NCBI GenBank assembly: GCA_012295275.1
Contig: CM022666.1
Location: forward strand, 1,589,501-1,653,500
Source: Chrysomallon squamiferum
Lineage: Eukaryota; Mollusca; Gastropoda; Neomphalida; Peltospiridae
Direction of reading: 5' to 3'
Length of the DNA stretch: 64,000 nt
Within the stretch, counting starts at the first letter, position 1; each line of letters starts with the position of its first letter. Under the pieces are notes generated by a model. It had not been told where the DNA came from, made no database searches, and saw nothing but the letters and a program-made list of their open reading frames with translations. Made by a program: the position numbers and the translations under genes. Positions 46,805 to 59,510 of this stretch are shown in pieces.

Positions 46805-46925
46805 ACAACAATAATAAGAAGAAGAAGAAGAAGAAGAAAAAGAACAAGAACAAGAACAAGAAGTAGAACAAGACAAGAATAAAGGGAAGACGAAATCTTT
46901 TTTCTTGTTTTCTCAACGTAACGCA
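46566..46925 (+). repeat. (TTA)n and orphan triplet tract (3)
   Basis: TTA to 46625; AGC/AGT/AAC/AAG tract from 46705; then GGGAAGACG and CTCAACGTAACGCAGCCACAG, cut by GA as at 13534 and 42475. Confidence 0.85.
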
Positions 46926-46927
46926 GC

Positions 46928-47015
<88 letters not shown>

Positions 47016-47248
47016 AAGAGAAAAAAGAAATACGCAAACAGAAGAAGAAATAAAAAATAGATATATGGAAAGTGAGGAAGAAAGAAGAAAGAGAGAGGGA
47101 TGGATGGGTGGAAGGAGGGAGAGAAGGAGAGAGAGACAGACAGAGAGAAATAAATAGAGAAAGAAAAAGAAAGACTGAACATTTTAAAAGGTAGGGAAAT
47201 GGACAAGACAAAGAAAGAGAGAAAACGAAAACAGGGAGATAGAAAACC

Positions 47249-47340
<92 letters not shown>

Positions 47341-47504
47341 AGAAGTGGAGAGAAAGAAAGAGAGAGAACAAGAGAAAAAATAAATACGCAAACAGAAGAA
47401 GAAATAAAAAAGAGATATATGGAAAGAGAGGAAGAACGAAGAAAGAGAGAGGGATGGATGGATGGAGGGAGGGAGAGAAGGAGAGAAAGACAGACAGAGA
47501 GTCT
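46926..47504. repeat. Purine module with two (GA)n arrays
   Basis: GA at 46931-47012 and 47250-47340. Confidence 0.95.
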
Positions 47505-47751
47505 GTTTGTATGCTTATATCTATCTTCCTCTTTTAAAAAATGTGACTTTCTTAGTTACCGGGGTTCTTTTTGTCGAGCTTTATTTTTTATTTTTTTTTT
47601 TTTTTTTTCGATCCTTTTCACACATGGCAGCTGCTAAAAAATTATCACCATTGGTCACCATAATATTCATCTGAGATAAAACATATGTGCGTTCGTGTAT
47701 TGGTATCTACGTGTGCGTGTATCTATGGATACGTTGTATATATGTAACTAG
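47505..47751 (+). repeat. Module H, copy 5
   Basis: As 11171-11422. Confidence 0.85.
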
Positions 47752-48028
47752 GTATGTATGTAACTATGTATGTATGTATGTATGTATGTATGTATGTATG
47801 TATGTATGTATGTATGTATGTATGTATGTATGTATGTGTATGTATGTATGTATGTATGTATGTATGTATGCATGTATGTATGTATGTATCTATGTATGTG
47901 TCTATGCATGTATGTATGTATGTATGTATGTATGTATGTATGCATGTATGTATGTATGTATGCAGTTTACATATGAATGTGTGCATGTGTGTGCATGTGT
48001 ATCATTGACCAACGTGGGTTTTATTAAA

Positions 48029-48081
<53 letters not shown>

Positions 48082-48254
48082 TTGTTTTAAATGTTTTGGT
48101 TTTTTGATATTACTCACATACTACAGTATTGATATTACAGACTACAAATACTAGTAGCAGCTGGAACAGCAACACCAAAAGTCGTAATAGTAGTAATAGC
48201 AGTAATGATAATAATAACAGCAATAGCAGCAGCAACAACAACAACAACAGGAAC

Positions 48255-48320
<66 letters not shown>

Positions 48321-48330
48321 AAGACGAAAA
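47752..48330 (+). repeat. (TATG)n, (TTA)n and A21 triplet tract
   Basis: TATG at 47752-47962 with TATC variants; TTA at 48030-48075; tract 48149-48330 with CTGGAAC start. Confidence 0.9.
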
Positions 48331-48344
48331 AGGAAAAAGGGGAA

Positions 48345-48508
48345 GACGAAATCTTTTTTCTTGTTTTCTTGCAACGTGACTCAGACAGGTGTCTGGTTCA
48401 GTCTTTCAAACGAATCAAACTCATGTTCTCCCGTCACGCTGTCCATGTGTCAGTAAAATGTCTATAAATACAGACCACAGACACTGAGAGACTTCATTCC
48501 TTGCAGAG
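48345..48508 (+). promoter_or_regulatory. A21 promoter
   Basis: GCAACGTGACTCAGACAGG, CCCGTCACGCTGTCC, TATAAATA at 48463-48470, initiator. Confidence 0.75.
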
Positions 48509-48602
48509 CTCTTCCAGTTGCTGTAACAAACATTTTGCTTTCACGACAGTTTGCTTGTTCATGAAAACCTTTCCACTTGAACATAAAGCTCATACTGTAA
48601 TA

Positions 48603-48704
48603 ATGTCTATCGTGTTTCCATCAGCAGTGACTCTTTGTCTGTACAACCCAAAGACAACTAATTTATGGACGTGGAACATGCCTCAAAACAAAAAAGATCT
48701 TTAA
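48603..48704 (+). pseudogene. A21: decayed ORF-A1
   Basis: After 15 standard codons small deletions shift the frame (NPKTTNLWTWNMPQ), and homology fades at about 48685, where A-rich sequence leads into module D. ORF-A2 is absent. Confidence 0.7.
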
Positions 48705-48709
48705 AAAAA

Positions 48710-48898
48710 AAAATGACGGAAAAGGAGAGACAAACTGAATCTAATTTCAGAATTTATCTTTTAAAAAAATTATTTTATTTATATTACATTTATCCTCTAC
48801 TTATATTTGTACGAAAGATCTTCACTTTCTCTAACACTTCTAGAAACTTCTCTCATTTTTTATAAACACACACTCACAAATACACACACATACAGACA

Positions 48899-48931
<33 letters not shown>

Positions 48932-48999
48932 CACACACACACACACTCAGAAACACACACACACACAAATACAAACACACATACACATACAAACACACA

Positions 49000-49030
<31 letters not shown>

Positions 49031-49902
49031 CACAAAAGCATTTATTTTCATCTTTACATTCAAAAATTAATCTGCGTATATTCAGACACACACATATATA
49101 TATATTTCTCTTTTGTGAAAGTTTTATTTTCAATACTTACTGAAAATTTATTACATTCTTTTTCCAGGTATTTCACGAAGCAATCTCTAAAGTAACAAAA
49201 AAAAAATAAATAAATAAATAAATAAATAAAAATAAACAGATTGGAAAAAAAAAATTCATAACTGTTATTTGTTAACTGTTTTTCAGATATTTGATAAAAA
49301 AATTTTTATCGTTATTCTGTTGCTAGCTTACAGAATCGAACGAATTTTTTTCTTTATTTTTTATTCCATGCAATATGTTCTTTCTTTCATGTTTCTGTAG
49401 TCTTTCTTATTTGCTTTCTCGTTGCCTTTCTTTTTTTATTTCGTTTTAATTTCTTTCTTTCTGTATTTTCTTACTTTATTTTTTCTTCTTTCTTTCTTTT
49501 CTCTTTTATACTTCGTCCATTTTTTTTCCACTTCTGTTTATCATTTTATTCTTTGTCTTTTTTCTTTTGCTTTTCGTTTTACTTAATTTATTTTTCTGTT
49601 ATTATAATTATTATTATTTATTATTACTTTTTTCCAGTTCTTTCTGTCCTTGTTACTTCGCACCTACGCAAAAATTAATAATCATCTTCGTTATTTTCGT
49701 ACGTAAGTACGTCATCGAATTCCACAGTATTCTACATTTTCAGATCGTTGCTATTTAAATCTCACGTTTTCGTGCACCCAGCACTCGGAACGTTTTCTCG
49801 TTTAAATACATAGAAACAAGTTTAGCTGATATTTAAATATAAGAATATATATATACACTGTCATCTGATATCTATATGTATATTTATCTATCTATCTATA
49901 TC

Positions 49903-49949
<47 letters not shown>

Positions 49950-51014
49950 CAGGCCATATGCTTAGGATGTTTCATATTTTAAATGCATAGAAATAGAACT
50001 AGAAGAAATTTGTATATATAAAGATATAGATATTGTGTGCGTGTGTGTCACATAACATATTTCAGAAAAATGGTCTTTGTATGCGCAAATCAAAACCCGA
50101 GAATCGGCTAAAACGGGGATTATAATAAATTCATAAATTTTCAACCATCAGTTAATTAACTGATATCAAATTAGGATTTTTGTGACTCAGTTTTTGGAAC
50201 ATAGTTCTTTTGAGCCTGTTGAAGAGATGGTGATTTGTTATGTTCTTCAATCAGTGTGGTGTAAAGATGTGTGTGTCGGCTTTTAAGTACATTTTGAGTA
50301 TCTAATGCTATTAAGTACTGCAGATAATTAAATCACATTAAAGGACAAATGTAGAAAAATACAAATTAAAAACAAATGAAAAGAAATAAGAATTTTTACT
50401 TTTTTGTTTTTTAATTAACATTTTAAAAAAAAAAATAATAATAATTCTAGTATCTTTTAACAAATATAATACTATTTAGGAGAGGAATTAGAGATGGCAT
50501 AATCATATACTGGAGAAAGGTTCAGACATTTACTTTAACGATTTGATCATTTTAACAAGGATATCTTAACAGTTTCACCATCAGCCGTGTGCCTCAGTCA
50601 CTCTGTTTAATTGGTTTATTTATTAAATTCTAATTTTGACGATTAAACAGTTTAAACTAGTTCCACTGATCGTTTAAATAATTTAAAATCGCCTTAGTTC
50701 GCCTTGTCAGTTAAATTTCGTTTTTTTTTTTTTTTTTTTTTTTTCTTTGTTTGTTTGTTGTTGTTGCTTTTGTTCGTTTGTTTTTATGCTGTTTTTTTTT
50801 TGTTGTTTTTTTTTTGTTGTTGTTTTTTTTTTATTTTTTCTCAACAAAAGACAGTTTAAAATATTTCTGTTGATCGTATAAAAATTTAAAATTGATTCTT
50901 GTCTGTTTAAAATATATCACTAATTTAAATTTCTTTTCTTTTTCTTTTTTTCTTTTAACACCCATTTTTAAATTATTATTTTTTTTATTATTATTATTTT
51001 TATTATTATTATTA

Positions 51015-51069
<55 letters not shown>

Positions 51070-51219
51070 TTTAAATATTTTTTGTGCATTTAATAAGCAT
51101 AAAATTGTCTATTTGTAAAAAAATTTTGAACCGTCTAAAATTCTGTGTTTTAACATGGACAAAGTTCTTGGAGAAAACTAAAATGATATATATATATATA
51201 AATTATTTCACAGTTAATA

Positions 51220-51220
<1 letters not shown>
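48710..51220. other. Module D, copy 3, noncoding
   Basis: As 15123-17600: (CA)n at 48870-49032 and 49906-49936, T-rich sequence, TTG runs near 50755, (TTA)n at 50985-51070, (TA)n near 51188. No gene. Confidence 0.8.
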
Positions 51221-51305
<85 letters not shown>

Positions 51306-52030
51306 GTTTTCATGTATAAAAGAACGTACGTACTTACGTACGAATGATTGAGTGAATATGTGTATGTGCGTAATATGCACGTGTGCATGCATGTGCGTGC
51401 GTGTGCGTGTGCGTGTGTGTGTGTGCGCGGGTGTCTGTGTGTGTTTGTTTTTACATATGGTTATGCTTTAACTAAAATTATTTATCAACTTAAGAAAATT
51501 GTGTTTGGAATTCCCTTTCATTTTATCATTCTCTCTTTCTATCTTGTGTGTTGTACTGACAAAGAGTAACTGAAAACTCCAGTTTGATCGTTTATGTTGG
51601 AACGCAGTACAATTTATAATTTAATAATTTTTATATACTTAATAAATTATTTAATACAAATATTTAAAAAAAAAATCTTTATATGCGACTGACATTTAAA
51701 ATGTTATTATTCTGAACTGTTAAACTCCAGAAACTAATATACGCTTAAGACTCTGAGTCTGTTTCATATTCCAACTAGTACTATCCAAATAGTTTTGCGA
51801 TGTTACATATTTGTGTATATATTTTCTTATCTCAGTTTCTTTTTGAAATATTTGCATTAAGCAGATGAAAATACAAAGGTAAAGTTGTCTAAAAACAGAC
51901 ATCTTAAACGTGAATTATAACACATGTAATTATTCGGCTATTGGTCTGAATTCTGCAGTTGGAAAATGACTAAAGTTCTTCTCCAGGGATACATAAACAC
52001 AAAGCACGGTGTCAGTGACCAAAATGTTTT
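51221..52030 (+). other. (CT)n, GT run and family A 3' flank without a gene
   Basis: CT at 51222-51304, ACGTACGTACTTACGTACG, GTGTGCGTG, then the flank with the 25-nt element near 51543 and the CTCCAGGGATACATAAAC landmark near 51983. Confidence 0.8.
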
Positions 52031-52037
52031 AAAAAAA

Positions 52038-52063
52038 TATTATTATTATTATTATTATTATTA

Positions 52064-52098
<35 letters not shown>

Positions 52099-52252
52099 TT
52101 ATTTCTTGATATTACTCACCTACTACAGTATTGATATTACAAACTACAAATACTAGTAGCAGCAGCAACAGTAACACCAGCAGTCGTAGTCGTCGTAGTA
52201 GCAGCAGTAATAATAATAATAACAGCACCAGCAACAACAACAATAATAATAA

Positions 52253-52283
<31 letters not shown>

Positions 52284-52335
52284 AAGAAAAAGAAGAAGAA
52301 GAAGAAGTAGAACAAGAACAAGAAGAAGACGAAGA
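52038..52335 (+). repeat. (TTA)n and A22 upstream triplet tract
   Basis: TTA 52038-52100; tract from 52149 with AGC, AGT, AAT, AAC, AAG. Confidence 0.9.
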
Positions 52336-52344
52336 CGAAATCTT

Positions 52345-52495
52345 TTTTCTTGTTTTCTTGCAACGTGACCCAGCCAGCTCTCAGGTTCAGTCTTTCAAAC
52401 GAGTCTAACTCACGTTTTCCAGTCACGCTGTCCAGATGTTCGCGAAATGACTATAAATACAGACCACAGACACTGAGAGACTTCATTCCTTGCAG
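52345..52495 (+). promoter_or_regulatory. A22 promoter, best-preserved reference
   Basis: GTTTTCTTGCAACGTGAC at 52352-52369, TTTCAAACGAGTC, ACTCACGTTTTCCAGTCACG from 52409, TATAAATA at 52452-52459 and initiator TTCATTCC with its A at 52485. That is 33 nt after the first T of TATA and 108 nt before the ATG. Confidence 0.8.
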
Positions 52496-52592
52496 AGCTC
52501 TTCCACTTGCTGTAACAAACATTTTGCTTTCACAACACTTTGCTTGTTCACGAAAACCTTTCCACTTGAAGATATCAGCTGATACTGTAATA

Positions 52593-52781
52593 ATGTCTAT
52601 CGTGTTTCCATCAGCAGTGACTCTTTGTCTGTACAACACACAAGACAACGACGACGTCTTCACTATGGACGTGGACATGCCTCAAAGCGGCAGAGGATTG
52701 TATCTTTTGGAACACTCTGTCGCTGACAGGGAAATATTCCCAGTATCGGGGATTCAGGAGGAAGACTCAAACAGAAAATGA
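52593..52781 (+). CDS. A22: ORF-A1, intact
   Basis: Consensus-like form (LCLYNTQ, DVDMPQSGRGLYLLEH, DREIFPVSGIQEEDSN). AATAAA at 53336-53341 gives a transcript of about 0.87 kb. First unit of the regular 52-59 kb tandem array. Acidic, soluble, single Cys; no recognised domain. Confidence 0.5.
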   Translation: MSIVFPSAVTLCLYNTQDNDDVFTMDVDMPQSGRGLYLLEHSVADREIFPVSGIQEEDSNRK

Positions 52782-53074
52782 AATTCTTCTTCTCAACAGG
52801 CTCTCTGATCAAAAGAGATGATGCAGAACTTTATCTGTTCAACTACAGAACATTATCTGTCCAACTACAGAACATTATCTGTCCAACTACAGAACATTAT
52901 CTGTTCAACCACAGACGATTATCTGTCCAACTACAATTATCTGTCCAATCCATTATCTGTTCAACTACAGAACATTATCTGTTCAACCAAACAGAACAAA
53001 TCTGTTCAACAACAGAACATTATCGGTTCAACTACAGAACGATTCTGTTCAACACACAGGTAGAAATTGCATGA
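52778..53074 (+). CDS. A22: ORF-A2, 98 codons, irregular repeats
   Basis: The 22-bp units are disrupted by several indels (for example CTACAATTATCTGTCC and AACCAAACAGAAC), yet the frame ends in QVEIA and TGA like the regular copies. Confidence 0.45.
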   Translation: MKFFFSTGSLIKRDDAELYLFNYRTLSVQLQNIICPTTEHYLFNHRRLSVQLQLSVQSIICSTTEHYLFNQTEQICSTTEHYRFNYRTILFNTQVEIA

Positions 53075-55160
53075 CATGGGAATTAGTTTTTACCACATCG
53101 GACAAAATTCCAGCCAACGATTGAATAAGAAAAGTCCATCAACAATTTTGGACAACCAGATTCCAAAATCCTCTTGCTTGGTATGGACCGAAATAAACCA
53201 TGGACCAAAGAAAACAACACTGAGACCAAAACCATTTGTATATTAACACGGACACGGAACGTTGAAAAGTCACATTGATAAATGTGAAGAAAAGAAATAC
53301 TGTTGTAAATGTATTCTTTTAAAACAATTAGTATTAATAAATTAATATTAATCTCATATACTTCTTCTTTGTTTTTATTTACGATTACGATTTTACTAGA
53401 ATTATTTATCAACTTAAGACAATTATGTTTGCATTTTGCCTTTCGCTCTCATTTTATCATTCTCTCTTTCTATCTTTGTGTTGTACTGACAAAAAGTAAC
53501 TGAAAACTTGAGTTTGATCGTTTGATAGATTAAAAATACGATTATGCTGAAACATAGAAATCACAATTTATAATTTAATAATTTTAATATACTTAATAAA
53601 TTACTTAATGCAAATATATTTTTTAAAATATCTTTATATGCGACTGAAATTTTAAATTTTATTATTCTGAACTGATAAACTCCAGAAACTAATATACGTT
53701 TAGGACACCGAGTCTGTTTCATATTCCAGCTAGTACTCCCCAACTAGTTTTCCGATGTTACATATTTCTTATCTGAGTTTCTTTGTGAAATATTTGTATT
53801 AAGCAGATGAAGATGAAAGGTAAAGTTGTCTAAAAACAGACATCTTAAATATGCCGACGTATGTTAGAGTGTAATGTGTTTATAACTGAAAATAATGATT
53901 TTTTTTTGATAAAGAGATTGATTTTGTTTTTTTTTGTAGATCTAAAAATATTACATTTTGACTGCTGAAGTATTTCATAAAGTGTTGTAACGTGATTTTA
54001 TTTTTAGTAAAAAAAAAAAAATAAATAAAACGTAGACTTCACTTGTTTTTTAAAAGTTATCAGATCACAGAAATATCATCAGAATAAGAAAAAAAAAAAA
54101 AAAAAAAATAATTACTGAAATTTAATTCTGTACTAAACAGTAAAATAAATTACCCCTCCCCCAGAAATTAATTAATGTTTTGAATTGTTTTCCTAAGCTG
54201 TGAAGCTGTGATCATTTCTTCTTCTTAATTTGATAATTATTTAAGTAATATTGTAATGAATAAATAAGCATAGATCTGTGACCAACAATTGACAAGGTAT
54301 GCTTGTATGTATGTATATGTGTATGTGTGTATGTGTGTTTGTATGTATGAACGTATGTATTTTTTTACGAATAAATAAATAAATAAATAAAATAATAAAT
54401 TAGTTTGTCAATATCAACGACGTATTAAGGTTGAATCATCTGTATTAATCGTTAAAAGTATCAGTAACATTACTAACCATAAACTTAGTTAAATGTGTCT
54501 ACATTGGTTTAAATGTAAAGTGTTGTAAACTCAGAGTATTTCATTAATATGTTGAAATGGTGGTGTAGATAGAAAAACCGGATTATAAAATACTAAACAG
54601 CTGTGACCTATTTGAAATGATAAAATTGTCTAATCTCAGAGTGAAAGTCTGAGGAAACTAACACATATCTGATTCTTAAGCTTTGATCAGAACGCTTGTA
54701 TTTTTCATGGAAAAAAAAAAACAATGTCCATACAATTATAAAATAAATCACTTTGCTTTCGTCTTAGAAAAAGGTAAAAAAATAACTTAAAGGCTATTAA
54801 TTTAAATATTAAACATAGCATATTTACATAGCAATAAAGACTAAAACAAGGAATTGTGGTTATGGGTATTTTGTTTTGGATTCAATGATACTTCTGCATA
54901 GCTCAATGAAAGCCCTAAAACAATAAATTAATAACGTTTTCGCCACGTTTCCACGGTAACCTGTATCGTCCTGAGGTCAAAATATTACATATATAATTAT
55001 TCCGCTATTAGACCGGATTCCAGTGTTGGAAAATGATTATACTTCATCTCCAGGGATACATAACTGCAAAGGACATTGTGACTGACCAACGTGACATTTT
55101 TATTATTATTATTATATTTTTTTAAATTTTTTATTCTTTTATTTTAAACACATACTACAG
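53075..55160 (+). other. A22 3' flank and spacer
   Basis: AATAAA at 53336; 25-nt element (TTTGTGTTGTACTGACAAAA) near 53475; then the spacer in inverted order to 3991-6015, with (TAAA)n near 54370 and TTTCCACGGTAACCTG near 54948. No gene. Confidence 0.8.
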
Positions 55161-55179
55161 TATTGATATTACACACTAT

Positions 55180-55335
55180 AAATTGTAGTAGGACAGAAGC
55201 AGCAACACCAGTAGTCGTAGTAGTAGTAGTAGTAGCAGTAATAATAATCATAATAATAATAAGAAGAAGAAGAATAAGGATAATAAGAAGAATAATAACA
55301 ATAATATTAATAATAATAAGAAGAAGAAGACGAAG
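55180..55335 (+). repeat. A23 upstream triplet tract
   Basis: Shorter, more decayed tract, still ending in AAG triplets before GACGAAGACG. Confidence 0.85.
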
Positions 55336-55344
55336 ACGAACTCG

Positions 55345-55505
55345 TTTTTCTTGTTTTCTTGCAACGTGACCCGGCCAGCTCTCTGGTTCAGTCTTTGAAA
55401 CGAGTCTAACTCACGTTTTCCCGTCACACCGTCCAGATGTTCGTGAAATGACTATAAATACAGACCACAGACACTGAGAGACTTCATTCCTTGCAGAGCT
55501 CTTCC
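55345..55505 (+). promoter_or_regulatory. A23 promoter
   Basis: GCAACGTGACCCGGCCAGC, CCCGTCACACCGTCC, TATAAATA at 55453-55460, initiator. Confidence 0.75.
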
Positions 55506-55593
55506 ACTTGCTGTAACAAACATTTAGGTTTCACAACAGTTTGCTTGTTCACGAAAACCTTTCCACTTGAAGATATCAGCTCATACTGTAATA

Positions 55594-55782
55594 ATGTCTA
55601 TCGTGTTTCCATCAGCAGTGACTCTTTGTCAGTACAACACACAAGACAACGACGACGTCTTCACTATGGACGTGGACATGCCTCAAAGCGGCAGAGGATT
55701 GTATATTTTGGAACACTCTGTCGCTGACAGGGAAATATTCCCAGTATCGGGGATTCAGGAGGAAGACTCAAACAGAAAATGA
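55594..55782 (+). CDS. A23: ORF-A1, intact
   Basis: Gln 13 and GLYILEH; otherwise as A22. AATAAA at 56138-56143. Second unit of the tandem array, about 3.0 kb after A22. Confidence 0.5.
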   Translation: MSIVFPSAVTLCQYNTQDNDDVFTMDVDMPQSGRGLYILEHSVADREIFPVSGIQEEDSNRK

Positions 55783-55889
55783 AATTCTTCTTCTCAGCAG
55801 GCTCTCTGATCAAAAGAGATGATGAACAACATTATCTGTTCAACAACAGAACATTATCTGTTCAACTACAGAACATGGAAATTGCATGA
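55779..55889 (+). CDS. A23: ORF-A2, 36 codons, two repeat units
   Basis: Only two units, then QNMEIA and TGA. It is exactly 22 residues shorter than the five-unit copies A05 and A12. Shortest in-frame version. Confidence 0.45.
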   Translation: MKFFFSAGSLIKRDDEQHYLFNNRTLSVQLQNMEIA

Positions 55890-57201
55890 TCTCGTAAATT
55901 TAATCTTACTACATCGAAGAAAACGAAATGTACATCAACTGATTTCAGACACTTCAGACATGGGACTGAGTGAACTCCACATTGAAGATCTCCACCAGTT
56001 TTGTAACCACATTCCATCTTGCTCACGGACCGAAATAAACAACACTGAGACCAAAACCATTTGTATATTAACACGGACACGGAACGAAAAGTGACATTGA
56101 TAAATGTGAAGAAAAGAAATACCGTTGCAAATGTATTAATAAATTAATATTAATCTCATATACTTCTTCTTTGTTTTTATTTACAATTACGATTTTTCTA
56201 GAATTATTTATCAACTTAAGACAATTATGTTTCCATTTTGCCTTTCGCTCTCATTTTATCATTCTCTCTTTCTATCGTTGTGTTGTACTGACAAAAAGTA
56301 ACTGAAAACTTGAGTTTGATCGTTTGATAGATTAAAAATACAATTATGTTGGAACATAGTAATTACAATTTATAATTTAATAATTTTAATATACTTAATA
56401 AATTACTTAATGCAAATATATTTTTAAAAATATCTTTATATGCGACTGAAATTTAAATTTTATTATTCTGAACTGACAAAATCCAGAAACTAATATACGT
56501 TTAGGACACCGAGTCTGTTTCATATTCCAGCTAGTACTCCCCAAATAGTTTTCCGATGTTACATATTTCTTATCTGAGTTTCTTTCTGAAATATTTGTAT
56601 TAAGCAGATGAAGATGAAAGGTAAAGTTGTCTAAAAACAGACATCTTAAATATGCCGACGTATGTTAGAATGTAATGTGTTTATAACTGAAAATAATATG
56701 AGAGAAATGGAGATTGTTTTTTTGTTGTTTTCTTTTTTTTGATAAAGTGATACATCGATACAGTAGATCTAAAATATTACATTTTGACTGCTGAAGTATT
56801 TCATATAAGTGTTGTAACGTGATTTTATTTTTAGTAAAAAAGAAAAAAATAAAATAAAACGTAGACTTCACTGTTTTTTATAAAGTTATCAGATCACAGA
56901 AATATCATCAGAAGAAACTAGCATACAAAAAAGAAAATAATTACTGAAATTTAATTCTGTACTAAACAGTAAAATAAATTACCCCTCCCCCCAGAAATTA
57001 ATTAATGTTTTGAATTTTTTTCCTAAGGTGTGAAACTGTGATCATTTCTTCTTCTTAATTTGATAATTATTTAAGTAATATTGTAATGAATAAATAAGCA
57101 TAGATCTGTGACCAACAATTGACAAGGTATGCTTGTATGTATGTATATGTGTATGTGTGTATGTGTGTTTGTATGTATGAACGTATGTATTTTTTTACGA
57201 A

Positions 57202-57236
<35 letters not shown>

Positions 57237-58010
57237 AATAATAAATTAGTTTGTCAATATCAACGACGTATTAAGGTTGAATCATCTGTATTAATCGTTA
57301 AAAGTACCAGTAACATTACTAACCATAAACTTAGTGAAATGTGTCTACATTGGTTTAAATGTAAAGTGTTGTAAACTCAGAGTATTTCATTAATATGTTG
57401 AAATGGTGGTGTAGATAGAAAAACCGGATTATAAAATACGAAACAGCTGTGACCTATTTGAAATGATAAAATTGTCTAATCTCAGAGTGAAAGTCTGAGG
57501 AAACTAACACATATCTGATTCGTAAGCTTTGATCAGAACGCTTGTATTTTTCATGGAAAAAAAAACGTCCATACATTTATAAAATAAATCACTTTGCTTT
57601 CGTCTTAGAAAAGGTAAAAATAACTTAAAGGCTATTAATTTAAATATTAAACATAGCATATTTACCAATTTACTGGCTATGGGAATTTTATTTGGATTAG
57701 ACTTCAGCAATGAAAGACTAAAACAAGGAATTGTAACGTTTCGAAGGTCTCCTGTATTATCACCTGTATTGTACAGTCATCAATGATACGTCTGCGCCAT
57801 AGCTCAATGACCAGCCCGTGTAAATACACGTGATAAATTAATAACGTTTTCGCCACGTTTCCACGGTAACCTGTATCGTCCTGAGGTAAAATATTACATA
57901 TATAATTATTCCGCAATTAGACCGGATTCCAGTGTTGGAAAATGATTATACTTCATCTCCAGGGATACATAAATGCAAAGGAAATTGTGACTGACCAACG
58001 TGACATTTTT
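55890..58010 (+). other. A23 3' flank and spacer
   Basis: As 53075-55160: 25-nt element (mismatched) near 56277, (TAAA)n near 57200, two inverted 12-bp units near 57748. No gene. Confidence 0.8.
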
Positions 58011-58014
58011 ATTA

Positions 58015-58215
58015 TTATTATTATTATTATCATTATATTTTTTTAAATGTTTTATTTTTTTATTTTACACACATACTACAGTATTGATGTTACACACTAT
58101 AAACTGTAGTATGACAGCAGCAGCAACACCAGTAGTAGTAGTAGTAGTAGTAGTCGCAGTAATAATAATCATAATAATAATAAGAAGAATAAGAAGAACA
58201 AGAAGAAAACGAAGA
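58015..58215 (+). repeat. A24 upstream (TTA)n and triplet tract
   Basis: TTA 58011-58035; AGC/AGT/AAT/AAG tract 58110-58215. Confidence 0.85.
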
Positions 58216-58219
58216 CGAA

Positions 58220-58385
58220 ATCTTTTTTGTTGTTTTCTTGCAACGTGACCCGGCCAGCTTTCTGGTTCAGTCTTTCAAACGAGTCTAACTCACGTTTTCC
58301 ACTCACGCTGTCCACATGTTCGTGTAATGACTATAAATACAGACCACAGACACTGAGAGACTTCATTCCTTGCAGAGCTCTTCCA
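58220..58385 (+). promoter_or_regulatory. A24 promoter
   Basis: GCAACGTGACCCGGCCAGC, CCACTCACGCTGTCC, TATAAATA at 58332-58339, initiator. Confidence 0.75.
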
Positions 58386-58472
58386 CTTGCTGTAACAAAC
58401 ATTTTGCTTTCACAACACTTTGCTTTTTCACGAAAACCTTTCCACTTTAAGATATCAGCTCATACTGTAATA

Positions 58473-58661
58473 ATGTCTATCGTGTTTCCATCAGCAGTGA
58501 CTCTTTGTCTGTACAGCACACAAGACAACGACGACGTCTTCACTATGGACGTGGACATGCCTCAAAACGGCAGAGGAATGTATCTTTTGGAACACTCTGT
58601 CGCTGACAGGGAAATATTCCCAGTATCGGGGATTCAGGAGGAAGACTCATCCAGAAAATGA
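58473..58661 (+). CDS. A24: ORF-A1, intact
   Basis: Private changes LYSTQ, MPQNGRGMY, EDSSRK. AATAAA at 59088-59093. Last plus-strand unit. Confidence 0.5.
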   Translation: MSIVFPSAVTLCLYSTQDNDDVFTMDVDMPQNGRGMYLLEHSVADREIFPVSGIQEEDSSRK

Positions 58662-58789
58662 AATTCTTCTTCTCAGCAGGCTCTCTGATCAAAAGAGATG
58701 ATGAACAACATTATCTGTTCAACTACAGAACATTATCGGTTCAACTACAGAACTTTATTGGGTCAACTACAGACGCAGAAGTTGCATGA
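58658..58789 (+). CDS. A24: ORF-A2, 43 codons, three repeat units
   Basis: Three units and the tail TTDAEVA, TGA. Same length as A04 on the other strand 51 kb away. Confidence 0.45.
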   Translation: MKFFFSAGSLIKRDDEQHYLFNYRTLSVQLQNFIGSTTDAEVA

Positions 58790-59510
58790 TCTCATGTATA
58801 TTTAGTTCCACTGCATGAGACAAAATTCAACAGGCTATGATTCAAACATCAACTGACTTCCCACACTTCAGACAAAGGACAAACTAAAATCCACATTGAA
58901 GATCTCCACCAATTTGCTACCCGAATTCCATCATTTATGGACCAAAACCATTTAAACCAAACTAAACAACACTGAGATCAAAACCATTTGTATATTAACA
59001 CGGACACGGAACGTTGAAAACTCACATTGATAAACGTGAAGAAAAGAAATACTGTTGTAAATGTATTCTTCTAAAACAATTAGTATTAATAAATTAATAT
59101 TAATCTCATATACTTGTTTGTTTTATATATGTTTATGCTTTAACTAGAATTATTTATCAACTTAAGAAAATTGTGCTCGCCTTTCGTTCTCATTTTATCA
59201 TTCTTTCTTTCTATCTTTGTGTTGTACTGGCAAAGAGTAACTGAAAACGTGTTTGATCGTTTGGTAGACTAAGAATACGATTATGTTGGAATATAGTAAT
59301 TACAATTTATAAGTTAATAATTTTTATATACTTAATAAATTACTTAACACAAATATTTTTGAAAAATCGTTATATGCGACTGACATTTAAAATTTTATTA
59401 TTCTGAACTGTTAAACTTCAGATACTAATATATGGTTAGGTCATATTTTACTTGTTTGTTCTTCACAATGAACGAGCGTATAAAAACAAAAATTGTTTTT
59501 GTTTAATATT
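58790..59510 (+). other. A24 3' flank
   Basis: AATAAA at 59088; degraded 25-nt element (TTTGTGTTGTACTGGCAAAG) near 59214; TTCTGAACTGTTAAACTTC. Noncoding. Confidence 0.75.
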
